Origin: JAKPQE01 sp041397845
Lineage (GTDB): Bacteria > Pseudomonadota > Alphaproteobacteria > Rhizobiales > JAKPQE01
Direction: 5' to 3'
Length of the DNA stretch: 64,000 bases
Assembly: GCA_041397845.1 (NCBI GenBank)
Contig: JAWKVW010000005.1
Coordinates: forward strand, 124,001 to 188,000
A program made the translations under genes and the position numbers. Under the pieces are notes generated by a model, which saw nothing but the letters and a program-made list of their open reading frames with translations, had not been told where the DNA came from and did no database searches. How positions within the stretch are numbered: position 1 is the first letter of the stretch; every line of letters begins with the position of its first letter. Positions 1 to 7,526 of the stretch are shown piece after piece.

Positions 1-377
1 TCGATATCCAGGCCAAGGATGCCGATGGCAACGTTCGCGCCATCAACACCTCGACCCTGAGCATCGACGCTTCGACCGTCGCGGAATTCTCCGACGACGA
101 CTCGCTCGACGCTCGTCTCAGTGCTCTCAGCGATGCGCTCAGCACCCTGCGTACCCAGTCTTCGGACTTCGGCTCCAACCTCTCCATCGTCGAGAACCGG
201 ACCGAATTCACGAAGAACATGATCAACACGCTGCAGACCGGCGCCGACAACCTCGTTCTTGCTGACAGCAACGAGGAAGCCGCCAACATGCTCGCCCTGC
301 AGACCCGCCAGCAGCTGTCCTCGACGGCTCTGTCGCTCGCCTCGCAGGCCGATCAGGCCGTGCTGCGTCTGTTCTGA
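1..377 (+). CDS. Flagellin, C-terminal part (5' end outside window)
   Basis: The open frame enters at base 3 and runs to the TGA at 375-377, about 124 residues. It has the low-complexity helical C-terminus of flagellin: no Cys or Trp, many Ser, Leu, Asn and Gln, an NMLALQTRQQLSSTALSLA stretch and a terminal VLRLF. This corresponds to the D1/D0 helices that pack the filament core. The exported protein polymerises into the flagellar filament. The flaF gene follows on the same strand, which fits a flagellin locus. Which flagellin paralogue this is cannot be told from the C-terminus alone. Confidence 0.93.
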   Translation, partial: DIQAKDADGNVRAINTSTLSIDASTVAEFSDDDSLDARLSALSDALSTLRTQSSDFGSNLSIVENRTEFTKNMINTLQTGADNLVLADSNEEAANMLALQTRQQLSSTALSLASQADQAVLRLF

Positions 378-402
378 TCATCAGAACTTCGCACATCCTG
401 GA

Positions 403-437
403 GGGCGGGACCGGCAACGGCCCCGCCCTTCCCTTTT
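403..437 (+). terminator. Rho-independent terminator of the flagellin gene
   Basis: A GGGCGGG / CCCGCCC stem (403-409 with 422-428) encloses a smaller CCG-GCAA-CGG hairpin and is followed by TTCCCTTTT. It lies 26 bases after the flagellin stop codon. Confidence 0.8.
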
Positions 438-738
438 CGGGCTTTGCGGCCGCGAACTCACGCATTTCGCCACACTCGTCGGCACGTGAATTTCGGTTCT
501 GTTAACCATTCCTATCGAATTGCCCGGATACTCTTTGCGGGTCGGCCAAGAAGGCCGCGGGACAAGGCGCCATCAGACGGCGGACGACTTCCGAAGACGT
601 CCATCCGCCCTCAACCGGCACTCCGCAGAGCGCGCCAGAAGGCGCGGACAACATCGCCATTGCGGTGTTAACCGCTTGCCAACGCTTGGCTTTCAAAATC
701 TGATGGCCACGACGCCGATTTAGAGGACCGATAGTATC
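438..738 (+). promoter_or_regulatory. flaF upstream region with two TTAACC motifs
   Basis: No gene is visible in these 300 bases. TTAACCAT occurs at 502-509 and TTAACC at 668-673. TTAACCAT resembles the half-site of the alphaproteobacterial cell-cycle regulator CtrA, which controls flagellar genes in this class. The full TTAA-N7-TTAA arrangement is not present. Assigning these as CtrA sites is inference from the motif and the flagellar context. Confidence 0.3.
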
Positions 739-1107
739 ATGCAGAACAGAGCGGCGCAGACCTATGGACGCACGGCGCAGAACACGATCAACCCGCGCGA
801 CCTCGAAGCCCGACTGCTGATCAAGGCCGCGATGAAACTGCAGGCGCACAAGGACAACTGGGAAGGCCTTTCCCAGGACCTGCGCGATGCGCTGCATTTC
901 AATCGCCAGCTCTGGACGATCTTCACGACCTCTGTGACGCGCGAAGACCGCGACATGCCTGTTCTTCTGAAGCAGAACATCGTCAATCTCGGGCTGTTCA
1001 TCTTCAACCAGACGATTTCGCTGCTGCACGAGCCGGACGTGGCCAAGCTCAATGCGCTGATCTCGATCAACCGCGAGATCGCCGCGGGCCTGCGCGGCAA
1101 CGGCTGA
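739..1107 (+). CDS. flaF: Flagellar biosynthesis regulator FlaF
   Basis: This 122-residue protein has the usual length and pattern of FlaF: an N-terminal YGRTAQNTINPRDLEA segment, a central helix ending DALHFNRQLWTIF, and a C-terminal FIFNQTISLL helix. FlaF is a cytoplasmic alphaproteobacterial protein that works with flagellin and FlbT in flagellin expression and export. It follows a flagellin gene, separated by a terminator and 300 bases of likely promoter DNA, so it is probably transcribed on its own. A GAGG motif sits about 12 bases before the ATG. No flbT gene follows; a terminator does. Confidence 0.93.
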   Translation: MQNRAAQTYGRTAQNTINPRDLEARLLIKAAMKLQAHKDNWEGLSQDLRDALHFNRQLWTIFTTSVTREDRDMPVLLKQNIVNLGLFIFNQTISLLHEPDVAKLNALISINREIAAGLRGNG

Positions 1108-1136
1108 TCCAGCCTCTCCAGCTTCAAACGTTTTCA

Positions 1137-1166
1137 TGCCGGCGGCAGTCATCTCCGCCGGCATTT
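1137..1166 (+). terminator. Terminator of flaF
   Basis: A perfect 9-bp stem, TGCCGGCGG (1137-1145) with CCGCCGGCA (1155-1163), is followed by TTT. It begins 30 bases after the flaF stop. Confidence 0.75.
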
Positions 1167-1188
1167 GTCGTGCCTGCGACACATCGCC

Positions 1189-1217
1189 TTGTGGCGCTCG
1201 CCGCGGCTACATATATT
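1189..1217 (+). promoter_or_regulatory. Sigma70-type promoter candidate for an orphan transcript
   Basis: TTGTGG at 1189-1194 and TATATT at 1212-1217 are separated by exactly 17 bases. The -10 matches consensus at five of six positions; the -35 is weaker. It lies downstream of the flaF terminator and upstream of a strong terminator hairpin at 1351, with no plausible ORF between. Confidence 0.4.
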
Positions 1218-1223
1218 CTTTCG

Positions 1224-1378
1224 TACATATTCGAAAGTTCGCAGATAGGGCTCCCGTCGTCGTTATGAGCTCCTCTCGGCGGATTGTCGGACGGTGGGGT
1301 CCCGTTCCGCCGCCCGGCCCTTTCGAATCCCATTCCTCCCAACTCGCAGACCGGCGCTTTCGCGCCGGTTTTTTTTCG
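1224..1378 (+). ncRNA. Candidate small RNA (about 150 nt)
   Basis: The interval runs from the predicted start of the promoter at 1189-1217 to the first hairpin of the array (CCGGCGC-TTTC-GCGCCGG, 1351-1368, then eight T). I see no ORF with a ribosome binding site in it. TTCCTCCC at 1333-1340 lies just before the terminator. Anti-Shine-Dalgarno CCUCC-type motifs are typical seed regions of several alphaproteobacterial trans-acting sRNAs. Existence and function are inferred. Confidence 0.35.
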
Positions 1379-1541
1379 TGGGCATACGGGCGCATATGCG
1401 CCGGTTTTTCGTGGGCATGCGGGCGCTTTCGCACCGGTTTCTTACGTCAGTATGCGGGCGCATATGCGCCGGTTTTTCACGAATACCCGGGCGCTTCCGA
1501 GCCGTTTTTTTCACGAATACCCGGGCGCTTCCGCGCCGCCG
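1349..1541 (+). repeat. Tandem array of six terminator-like hairpins (about 33-36 bp period)
   Basis: Six consecutive units share the form GGCGC-loop-GCGCC, and the first five are followed by a T-rich run. Hairpins lie at 1351-1368, 1389-1402, 1422-1435, 1457-1470, 1490-1503 and 1524-1537. The loop or centre alternates TTTC, ATAT, TTTC, ATAT, TTCC, TTCC. Linkers repeat as TCGTGGGCAT(A/G)CGGG or TCACGAATACCCGGG. Units 3 and 5 each carry one stem mismatch, and unit 6 lacks the T run. Units 1, 2 and 4 fit the intrinsic-terminator pattern best. Confidence 0.85.
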
Positions 1542-1563
1542 CGCCATGATTGCCCCACAATGC

Positions 1564-1599
1564 AAAAAGCCCCCGCGACGGTGTCGCGAGGGCCTTTTT
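1564..1599 (-). terminator. Terminator of ilvC (bidirectional)
   Basis: An 11-bp stem (1569-1579 with 1583-1593, one G-T pair) is flanked by AAAAA on one side and TTTTT on the other, so it can act on both strands. It lies 24 bases beyond the ilvC stop. The stretch 1108-1622 otherwise holds only the flaF terminator, the sRNA candidate and the hairpin array. Confidence 0.85.
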
Positions 1600-1622
1600 C
1601 CGGTTCGCCAGATGGCGCGCGA

Positions 1623-2642
1623 TCAGTTGCGCGACTTGTCGACGAGCGCCTTCTCGGTGATCCACGGCATCATGCCGCGCAGGGTCTTGCCGACCTTCTC
1701 GATCGGGTGACCTTCGGCAGCGGCGCGGCGAGCCTTGAACGAGGTCTGGTTGACCTTGTTCTCGAGCATCCAGTCGCGGGTGAAGATGCCGGTCTGGATG
1801 TCCTTGAGGACGCGGGCCATCTCGGCCTTGGTCTCGGCGGTGATGATGCGCGGGCCGGTGACGTACTCGCCATATTCGGCGGTGTTCGAGATCGAGTAGT
1901 TCATGTTGGCGATGCCGCCCTCATAGATGAGGTCGACGATCAGCTTCACTTCGTGCAGGCACTCGAAATAGGCCATCTCCGGGGCGTAGCCCGCCTCGAC
2001 GAGGGTCTCGAAGCCGGCGCGGATGAGCTCGACGAGGCCACCGCAGAGGACGACCTGCTCGCCGAACAGGTCGGTCTCGCATTCCTCGCGGAAGGTGGTC
2101 TCGATGATGCCGGCGCGGCCGCCGCCGATGGCGGAAGCGTAGGAGAGCGCGATGTCATGGGCGTTGCCGGTGGCGTCCTGGGCGATCGCCATCAGGCACG
2201 GCACGCCGCCGCCACGCAGGTATTCGGAGCGCACGGTATGGCCCGGGCCCTTCGGCGCGACCATCAGCACGTCGAGGTCGGCGCGCGGCTCGATGAGGTT
2301 GAAATGCACGTTGAGGCCGTGGGCGAAGAGGAGCGCGGCGCCCTCCTTCATGTTCGGCGCAAGGTGCTCGCGATAGATGTCGGCCTGCAGCTCGTCCGGG
2401 GTCAGCATCATGACGACGTCGGCCCACTTGGCGGCATCGGCGACGGTCATGACCGGCAGGCCGGCCTTCTCGGCCTTCTGGGCGGTGGCGGAACCCGGGC
2501 GGAGGGCGACGGCCACTTCCTTGACGCCGGAATCGTGCAGGTTCAGCGCATGGGCGTGGCCCTGGCTGCCGTAGCCGACGATGGCGACCTTCTTGCCCTT
2601 GATGAGATTGATGTCGGCATCCCGATCATAATGGACGCGCAT
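1623..2642 (-). CDS. ilvC: Ketol-acid reductoisomerase (class I)
   Basis: A 339-residue enzyme, the normal length of the short (class I) form. It catalyses the Mg- and NADPH-dependent isomeroreduction of acetolactate or acetohydroxybutyrate in Val/Leu/Ile synthesis. The Rossmann motif VAIVGYGSQGHAHALNL is near residue 20. DLFGEQVVLCGG and HEVKLIVDLIYEGG in the C-terminal knotted domain carry metal ligands. The ATG at 2640-2642 (MRVHYDRDADINLIKGKK) was chosen because it gives the family N-terminus and has an AAGGAAAAAGGGG ribosome binding site; the frame stays open further upstream. The gene appears monocistronic, with its own terminator. Confidence 0.97.
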   Translation of the reverse strand: MRVHYDRDADINLIKGKKVAIVGYGSQGHAHALNLHDSGVKEVAVALRPGSATAQKAEKAGLPVMTVADAAKWADVVMMLTPDELQADIYREHLAPNMKEGAALLFAHGLNVHFNLIEPRADLDVLMVAPKGPGHTVRSEYLRGGGVPCLMAIAQDATGNAHDIALSYASAIGGGRAGIIETTFREECETDLFGEQVVLCGGLVELIRAGFETLVEAGYAPEMAYFECLHEVKLIVDLIYEGGIANMNYSISNTAEYGEYVTGPRIITAETKAEMARVLKDIQTGIFTRDWMLENKVNQTSFKARRAAAEGHPIEKVGKTLRGMMPWITEKALVDKSRN

Positions 2643-2846
2643 GGCGTAGCCCCTTTTTCCTTCAGTGTGACGATGCCGTCCGGCCCTCCCGGTAACGGGG
2701 CGAACGGCGGAAACTCTATCCGGCGCCGGTCTTAACGGTCGCCGGGCTCGCAATCAACGGCCTTCTTGCCGAAGAGCGGCCCGAAGCGCGCAAATCTTGC
2801 GGGATCAGACGGCCTTCGTTTCAGATTCTTGCCTGTGCCAGTCTTT

Positions 2847-3584
2847 CTAGCCGGCTGCCGCGGCGACATACCGCTTCACAGTCTCTTCCATGCCCCAGAG
2901 GAGCGCGTCGGCGGTGAGGCCGTGGCCGATCGAGACTTCGGCAAGGAACGGCGCACCGGCGACCAGCGGCGGCAGGTTTTCCGTCGTCAGGTCGTGGCCG
3001 GCGTTGACCTCGAGACCGCAGTCGCGGGCGGCCTTTGCGGTCGCAACGAGCTTTTCGAGCTCCGCGGCGGCACCGGCCGGATCGGAATGAGCGCCGCCAT
3101 AGGGGCCGGTATAGAGCTCGACGCGGTCGGCGCCGACGGCCTTGGCAAGGGCCGGCACGGCCGGATCGGCGTCGATGAACAGCGACACGCGCATGCCGCC
3201 GGCCTTCAGCCGGGCACAGATGTCCTTCAGCAGCGCCTCGTTGGCCGGCACGTCCCAACCGTGATCGCTCGTCGGCTGGCTTGGATCATCGGGAACAAGG
3301 GTCACCTGATGCGGCCGAACCTCCTCGACCAGCGCCATGAAGCGATCGTCGGGATAACCCTCGATGTTGAATTCGCGGCCGGGATATTCGGCGACGAGAT
3401 CGGCGAGCGGCTGGACATCGGAGCGGCGGATATGGCGCTCGTCGGGACGCGGATGCACCGTCAGGCCATGGGCGCCGGCCTCAAGGGCGATGCGGCCAAG
3501 GCCGGTGACGCTCGGCCAGGGCAGATCCCGCCGGTTCCTGAGCTGGGCGATCGCGTTGAGATTGACGGAAAGACTGGTCGTCAT
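2847..3584 (-). CDS. pdxJ: Pyridoxine 5'-phosphate synthase
   Basis: 245 residues. PdxJ condenses 1-deoxy-D-xylulose 5-phosphate with 3-amino-2-oxopropyl phosphate to form pyridoxine 5'-phosphate, the last de novo step of the DXP-dependent vitamin B6 route. Family motifs are present: SVNLNAIAQLRNRR near residue 6, HPRPDERHI near residue 45, LVPDDPSQPTSDHGWD near 95 and EVNAGHDLTTENLP near 190. The start MTTSLSVNLN at 3582-3584 was chosen from the family N-terminus. Its DXP substrate also feeds dxr, encoded about 9 kb away in this window. Confidence 0.95.
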   Translation of the reverse strand: MTTSLSVNLNAIAQLRNRRDLPWPSVTGLGRIALEAGAHGLTVHPRPDERHIRRSDVQPLADLVAEYPGREFNIEGYPDDRFMALVEEVRPHQVTLVPDDPSQPTSDHGWDVPANEALLKDICARLKAGGMRVSLFIDADPAVPALAKAVGADRVELYTGPYGGAHSDPAGAAAELEKLVATAKAARDCGLEVNAGHDLTTENLPPLVAGAPFLAEVSIGHGLTADALLWGMEETVKRYVAAAAG

Positions 3585-3705
3585 GGCTCGCTCCCGATGG
3601 GCAATGCCGCTGCGGCCTGCCCGGCCGTCGATATCCGCAAGCCGGATCGCAGACCGGCCGGTTCGCGTCAAGCAATTTCGCGGTGCGGCATGATTGCAGG
3701 CTGGC

Positions 3706-4095
3706 CTATCGCCCGCAGGAAAGGCCTTCCGGATATCCCGGCAGGAAGACCGTTTCGCCGATGACCAGACGGAAGAAGCCGGTGCCCGGCTGGAGGACGC
3801 CGCAGCCGATGCCGCCATCGCCGGCGCGCACGAAGGAGAACTCGCCGGTGCGGTTGTCCGAGCAGGCAATCCGCCCCTCGCCGGCGCCAGCGATCGCCTC
3901 ATAGGTGCCGGTGCAGGCAACAAGCGTCGAGAGCTGCGCCTGCAGCGTTCCCTTGCCGTCTTCCTCGCCGAGGAGGCCGTGGATCGCCTCGCCGGTCTTC
4001 AGGAACTCGCCGCGAACCGCCGTCAGCCTTGCCTCGGCGGCGGCGCTCGCGGCGGGCAGCAGCGCGAGTGCGGCAAGCGCCATGGCGCGGATCAT
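3706..4095 (-). CDS. Small exported protein of unknown function
   Basis: 129 residues beginning MIRAMALAALALLPAASA-AAE, a clear Sec signal peptide with likely cleavage near residue 20. The mature part has four Cys, which could form disulfides in the periplasm, and no domain I recognise. The start ATG overlaps the lpxB stop by 4 bases (ATGA), so the two are translationally coupled and this is the last gene of the lpx transcript. A role in the envelope is inferred only from export and position. Confidence 0.75.
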   Translation of the reverse strand: MIRAMALAALALLPAASAAAEARLTAVRGEFLKTGEAIHGLLGEEDGKGTLQAQLSTLVACTGTYEAIAGAGEGRIACSDNRTGEFSFVRAGDGGIGCGVLQPGTGFFRLVIGETVFLPGYPEGLSCGR

Positions 4096-5275
4096 CGGGA
4101 TCCTCCCTCTCCCGCCGTCTCCCCTGCCCCGGCGACCTCGAGGACGATGCGGGCGGCGCGGCGGCCGGGCGCCTCGTCACCCTCGAGGCGCATCGCCTCG
4201 TCGAGCCGGGCAAGGCCTGCGACCTGGACGGCGCGGTCCGGCGTTTCCGACAACAGCGGCGCGAGGCGTTCGGCAAGCACTTTCGGCTCGCAGTGCTCGT
4301 CGAGGAATTCGGGAATGACGTTCTCGCCGAGAATGAGGTTCGGCAGCACGATCGAGGGCACGGAGCCCAGCCATTTCAGGCGCCGGGCGATCGGATCGAG
4401 CTTGTACATCACGACCATCGGCACGCCGGCGATCGCGAGTTCGAGCGTCACCGTGCCGGAGGCGGCGAGCGCGGCATGGGCGCGGCGGAAGGCACCGAAC
4501 TTTGCCTCCTCGCCGGCAAGGATGGTCGGCTGCACCGGCCAATCGGCGGCGGCGGCCTCGATCTCGGCGCGCAGATGCGTCACGGCAGGCAGCAGCAATT
4601 CGAAGTCGAGGCCGCGCCCGACGAGCAGGCGCAGGGTCTCGCCGATCGGCGCCATCAGGCGCTTGACCTCGCCATGGCGGCTGCCGGGCAGGACGAGCAG
4701 CGTCGGCCGGGCGCCGGGCGCGGCAAGGTCCGGCCGCTCCCCCGACGCCGGGCGCAGGACGTCGAGGCGCTCGATCAGCGGATGGCCGACATAGGTGCAG
4801 GCCGGTCCGGCAAGGCGCCGGTGCACCTCCGGCTCGAAGGGCAGGATTGCCAGGAGATGGTCGACATAGGCCGCCATCTTCCTCGCCCGGCCCGGCCGCC
4901 AGGCCCAGACGCTCGGCGAGACATAGTCGACGACGGGGATCGCCGGATTGGCCTTGCGGACGCGCTTGGCGACGTTGTGGGTGAACTCCGGGCTGTCGAT
5001 GGCGACGAGCACGTCTGGCGCGGCAGCGAGCGCGGCGGCGGTCGTCTCGCGGATGCGCCGGATGATGAGCGGCAGGCGGGCGAGCACGGCGGTGATGCCG
5101 CCGACGGCGATATCGGAGAGCGGAAAGATCGACTGCAGGCCCTCGCGCGCCATGCGCTCGCCGCCGACGCCGGAAAAACGCACCTCGTCGCCGAGGCGAT
5201 CCTTCAGCGCGGCCATCAGCCGGGCGCCGAGCTGATCGCCCATTCCTCGCCGACCACCATAAAGACGTGGAGCAT
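4092..5275 (-). CDS. lpxB: Lipid-A-disaccharide synthase (one apparent frameshift near the start)
   Basis: About 394 residues when the reading frame is repaired. LpxB joins UDP-diacylglucosamine and lipid X into the lipid A disaccharide at the inner membrane (GT19 family). The body carries VVDYVSPSVWAWRPGRA, LLAILPFEPEVHRR and LVLPGSRHGEVKRL. The usual N-terminus MxxxxxxGExSGDQLGARLM is split: MLHVFMVVGEE reads in one frame from 5275 and GDQLGARLMAAL in another. One base is missing near 5241. The start at 5273-5275 lies 10 bases after the repaired lpxI stop. Confidence 0.9.
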
Positions 5276-5285
5276 CAGACTGCCC

Positions 5286-6157
5286 TCACCCGTTCGCCGG
5301 ACCGGCGAGACCGCAAACAAAGACGCCGGCGGCATCGGCGCGGCAACGACCTCTGGCCGGTCGACAATCATGACGCGGCCGGCTTCGACAACGATGCCGG
5401 CAAGACCGGCAGCGGCGATCGCCTCGACCGTGCGCACGCCGATCGCCGGCATGTCGACGCGCAGATCCTGCTGCGGCTTGGCGCATTTGGCGAGGACGCC
5501 GGCCTTGCCCTTCAGGACAGCCGGCCGACAGGCGCAGGTCGGCGACGCGGGCGATGAGCCCGTCGGTTCCCTCGACACCCTCGAGCGCGACGGCGCGGCC
5601 GCCAGCGGCAATCGCCGCCTGACCGACGTCGAGACGGCCGATGGTGCGGGCCGCTTCCATGGCGGCGGCGACATCGCCCTCGTTCTTGCGGCCGGGCGAC
5701 AGGCGGCCGACCGGGCCGCTCGCGGCGACAAGCCCAGGGCGATCTCATGGGCGCCGACGATCGCAAGGCCGCGCGCCTCGAAAAACCGCACGGTGCCGGT
5801 CAGCACCGTGTCGTCGCCACCGATGACGATGGACAGGATCTCCGGCAGGCTGCGGATGGCGCCGAAATCGAGACGGATCGAGGTGAAATCCGGCCGCCGG
5901 GTAATGGCGCCGACGAGCACCACCTCGCGGGCGCCATGGCGGGCGACCATGTCGAACATCCGGCCGATCTCGCCCCATTTCAGCCAGGCATGCGGAAAGG
6001 CCTCGATGCCGCTGTCGGCCTCGCCGACAATGCCGAGAACGAGCGTCGGCCGGCCAAGGCGCCGGGCCGCGTCGGCGACGATCAAGGGAACCTTGCCGCC
6101 GCCGGCGATGATGGCGAGAGGCGCGCCGGCAGCCGCGACGTCGGGCGCGTCAGTCAT
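5286..6157 (-). CDS. lpxI: UDP-2,3-diacylglucosamine pyrophosphatase LpxI (three apparent frameshifts)
   Basis: LpxI hydrolyses UDP-2,3-diacylglucosamine to lipid X and replaces LpxH in many alphaproteobacteria. The N-terminus (LAIIAGGGKVPLIVADAARR), a middle part (MEAARTIGRLDVGQAAIAAG), the segment VLAKCAKPQQDLRVDMPAIG and the end DAAGVFVCGLAGPANG are all family-like but alternate between two frames. Breaks fall near 5731, 5525 and 5340. The breaks near 5731 and 5340 look like one missing base. The intact length would be about 290 residues. The start overlaps the lpxA stop by 4 bases. Confidence 0.85.
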
Positions 6158-6959
6158 GGCTCAGTCGTCGACGCTGCGCGGCGTACACAGGGCACGACCA
6201 GGTCGGCGCGAATGAAGTCGATGACCTTCTGGACGAGCGGCTCGCCTGCAAACTCGATGGCGACCGCCTCGACGCGCTCGGTCAGCGTGCCTTCCGGCGC
6301 AAACAGCTTCTTGTAGGCATGGCGCAAGGCATGGATGTGCTCGCGATCAAAGCCGCGACGCTTCAGCCCGACGATATTGAGGCCGGCAAGACCGCCGCGG
6401 GCGCTGATCACCGTGCCGAACGGAATGACGTCGTTCTCGGCACCGGACATGCCGCCGATGAAGGCATGTTCGCCGATGCGCACGAACTGGTGGATCGCCG
6501 TGATGCCGCCAAGGATGGCGAAATCGCCGATCGTGCAATGGCCGCCGACGGTGGCGTTGTTGACGAGGATGACGTGATTGCCGATGTGGCAGTCATGGGC
6601 GACATGGGCGCCGGCCATGAACAGGCAATCGTCGCCGATGGTGGTGACGAGGCCGCCGCCCTCGGTGCCGGGGTTCATCGTCACGTATTCGCGGATGCGG
6701 TTGCGCGCGCCGATGACCAGCCTGGCTGTTCTCGCCGTGGAACTTCAGGTCCTGCGGGATGTGGCCGACGCTGGCGAAGGGAAAAATGTGGGTTTCCGCG
6801 CCGATGGTCGTGTCGCCATCGATGACGACATGGGACTCGAGCAACGCGATCGCCGAGCACGACCTTCGGTCCGACGACGCAGTAAGGGCCAATGCGGACA
6901 TCCTCGCCGAGGCGGGCACCATCGGCAATGATCGCCGTGGCATGAATCTGAGAAGACAT
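6154..6959 (-). CDS. lpxA: UDP-N-acetylglucosamine acyltransferase (two apparent frameshifts)
   Basis: LpxA performs the first acylation of lipid A synthesis. The protein is a left-handed beta helix of hexapeptide repeats. MSSQIHATAIIADGARLGED starts it, then SHVVIDGDTTIGAETHIF and the QDLKFHGE motif appear in a second frame, and LVIGARNRIREYVTMNPGT onward in a third. The His of the GAHVAHDCHIGN repeat is the likely catalytic base. Breaks lie near 6841 (about two bases missing) and 6723 (one extra base). Repaired length is about 268 residues. Four bases separate it from fabZ. Confidence 0.92.
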
Positions 6960-6962
6960 CTG

Positions 6963-7433
6963 TCAGTCCTTGTCGGCAATGAGCATGGCGCTCAGTTCGG
7001 CCTCGGCGATGCGCACACCGGCAACCATCGCCTCGCCGCGATACCACCACATGTTGGCGCAGTTCTTCACCTTGGTCAGGTGGTACTCCACCGTATCGCC
7101 CGGCACGACCGGCTTTCTGAACTTCGCCTTGTCGATGGTCATGAAGTAGACGACCTTCGGCTTGGTGGAGCCCTTATGCGAGGTCACGCACATTGCGCCA
7201 GCGGTCTGGGCCATGCCCTCGATGATCAACACGCCCGGCATGACCGGGTTTTCCGGGAAATGACCCTGGAAATGCGGCTCATTGAAGGTGACGTTCTTGA
7301 TGCCGATGCCGGACCGGTCGCCGTCCATGTTGATGATGCGATCGACCATCAAGAACGGATAGCGATGCGGCAGCAGCTTCAGGATCTGCAAGAGATCGAC
7401 GCTGCGCAGTTCCTGCTTTTCTTCCTCGGCCAT
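6963..7433 (-). CDS. fabZ: 3-hydroxyacyl-[ACP] dehydratase FabZ
   Basis: 156 residues, one hot-dog domain. FabZ dehydrates 3-hydroxyacyl-ACP in fatty-acid elongation and shares the hydroxymyristoyl-ACP pool with LpxA and LpxD, which explains its place between them. LLPHRYPFLMVDRI is near residue 20, and GHFPENPVMPGVLIIEGMAQ near residue 58 carries the catalytic His and Glu. The start MAEEEKQELR at 7431-7433 was chosen because upstream residues do not resemble the family. Confidence 0.95.
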   Translation of the reverse strand: MAEEEKQELRSVDLLQILKLLPHRYPFLMVDRIINMDGDRSGIGIKNVTFNEPHFQGHFPENPVMPGVLIIEGMAQTAGAMCVTSHKGSTKPKVVYFMTIDKAKFRKPVVPGDTVEYHLTKVKNCANMWWYRGEAMVAGVRIAEAELSAMLIADKD

Positions 7434-7526
7434 GGCCCCCGGCCCTTTCCATCCTGCAAGAGCGCGCCGCGAGGCGGACGGCGCCGAATACACATGCCTC
7501 TATCCGAATTCAGACGAACGCCGACC

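Noticed and set aside
1305..1345. tRNA-like T-arm (TTTCGAATCCC) before the hairpin array
   Set aside because: The T loop is not closed by the conserved G-C pair, no acceptor or D arm can be formed, and no CCA follows.
1349..1541. CRISPR-like array
   Set aside because: Units are 33-36 bp in total with 14-18-bp palindromic cores and repeated, not unique, linkers; there are no cas genes. It is a tandem hairpin repeat.
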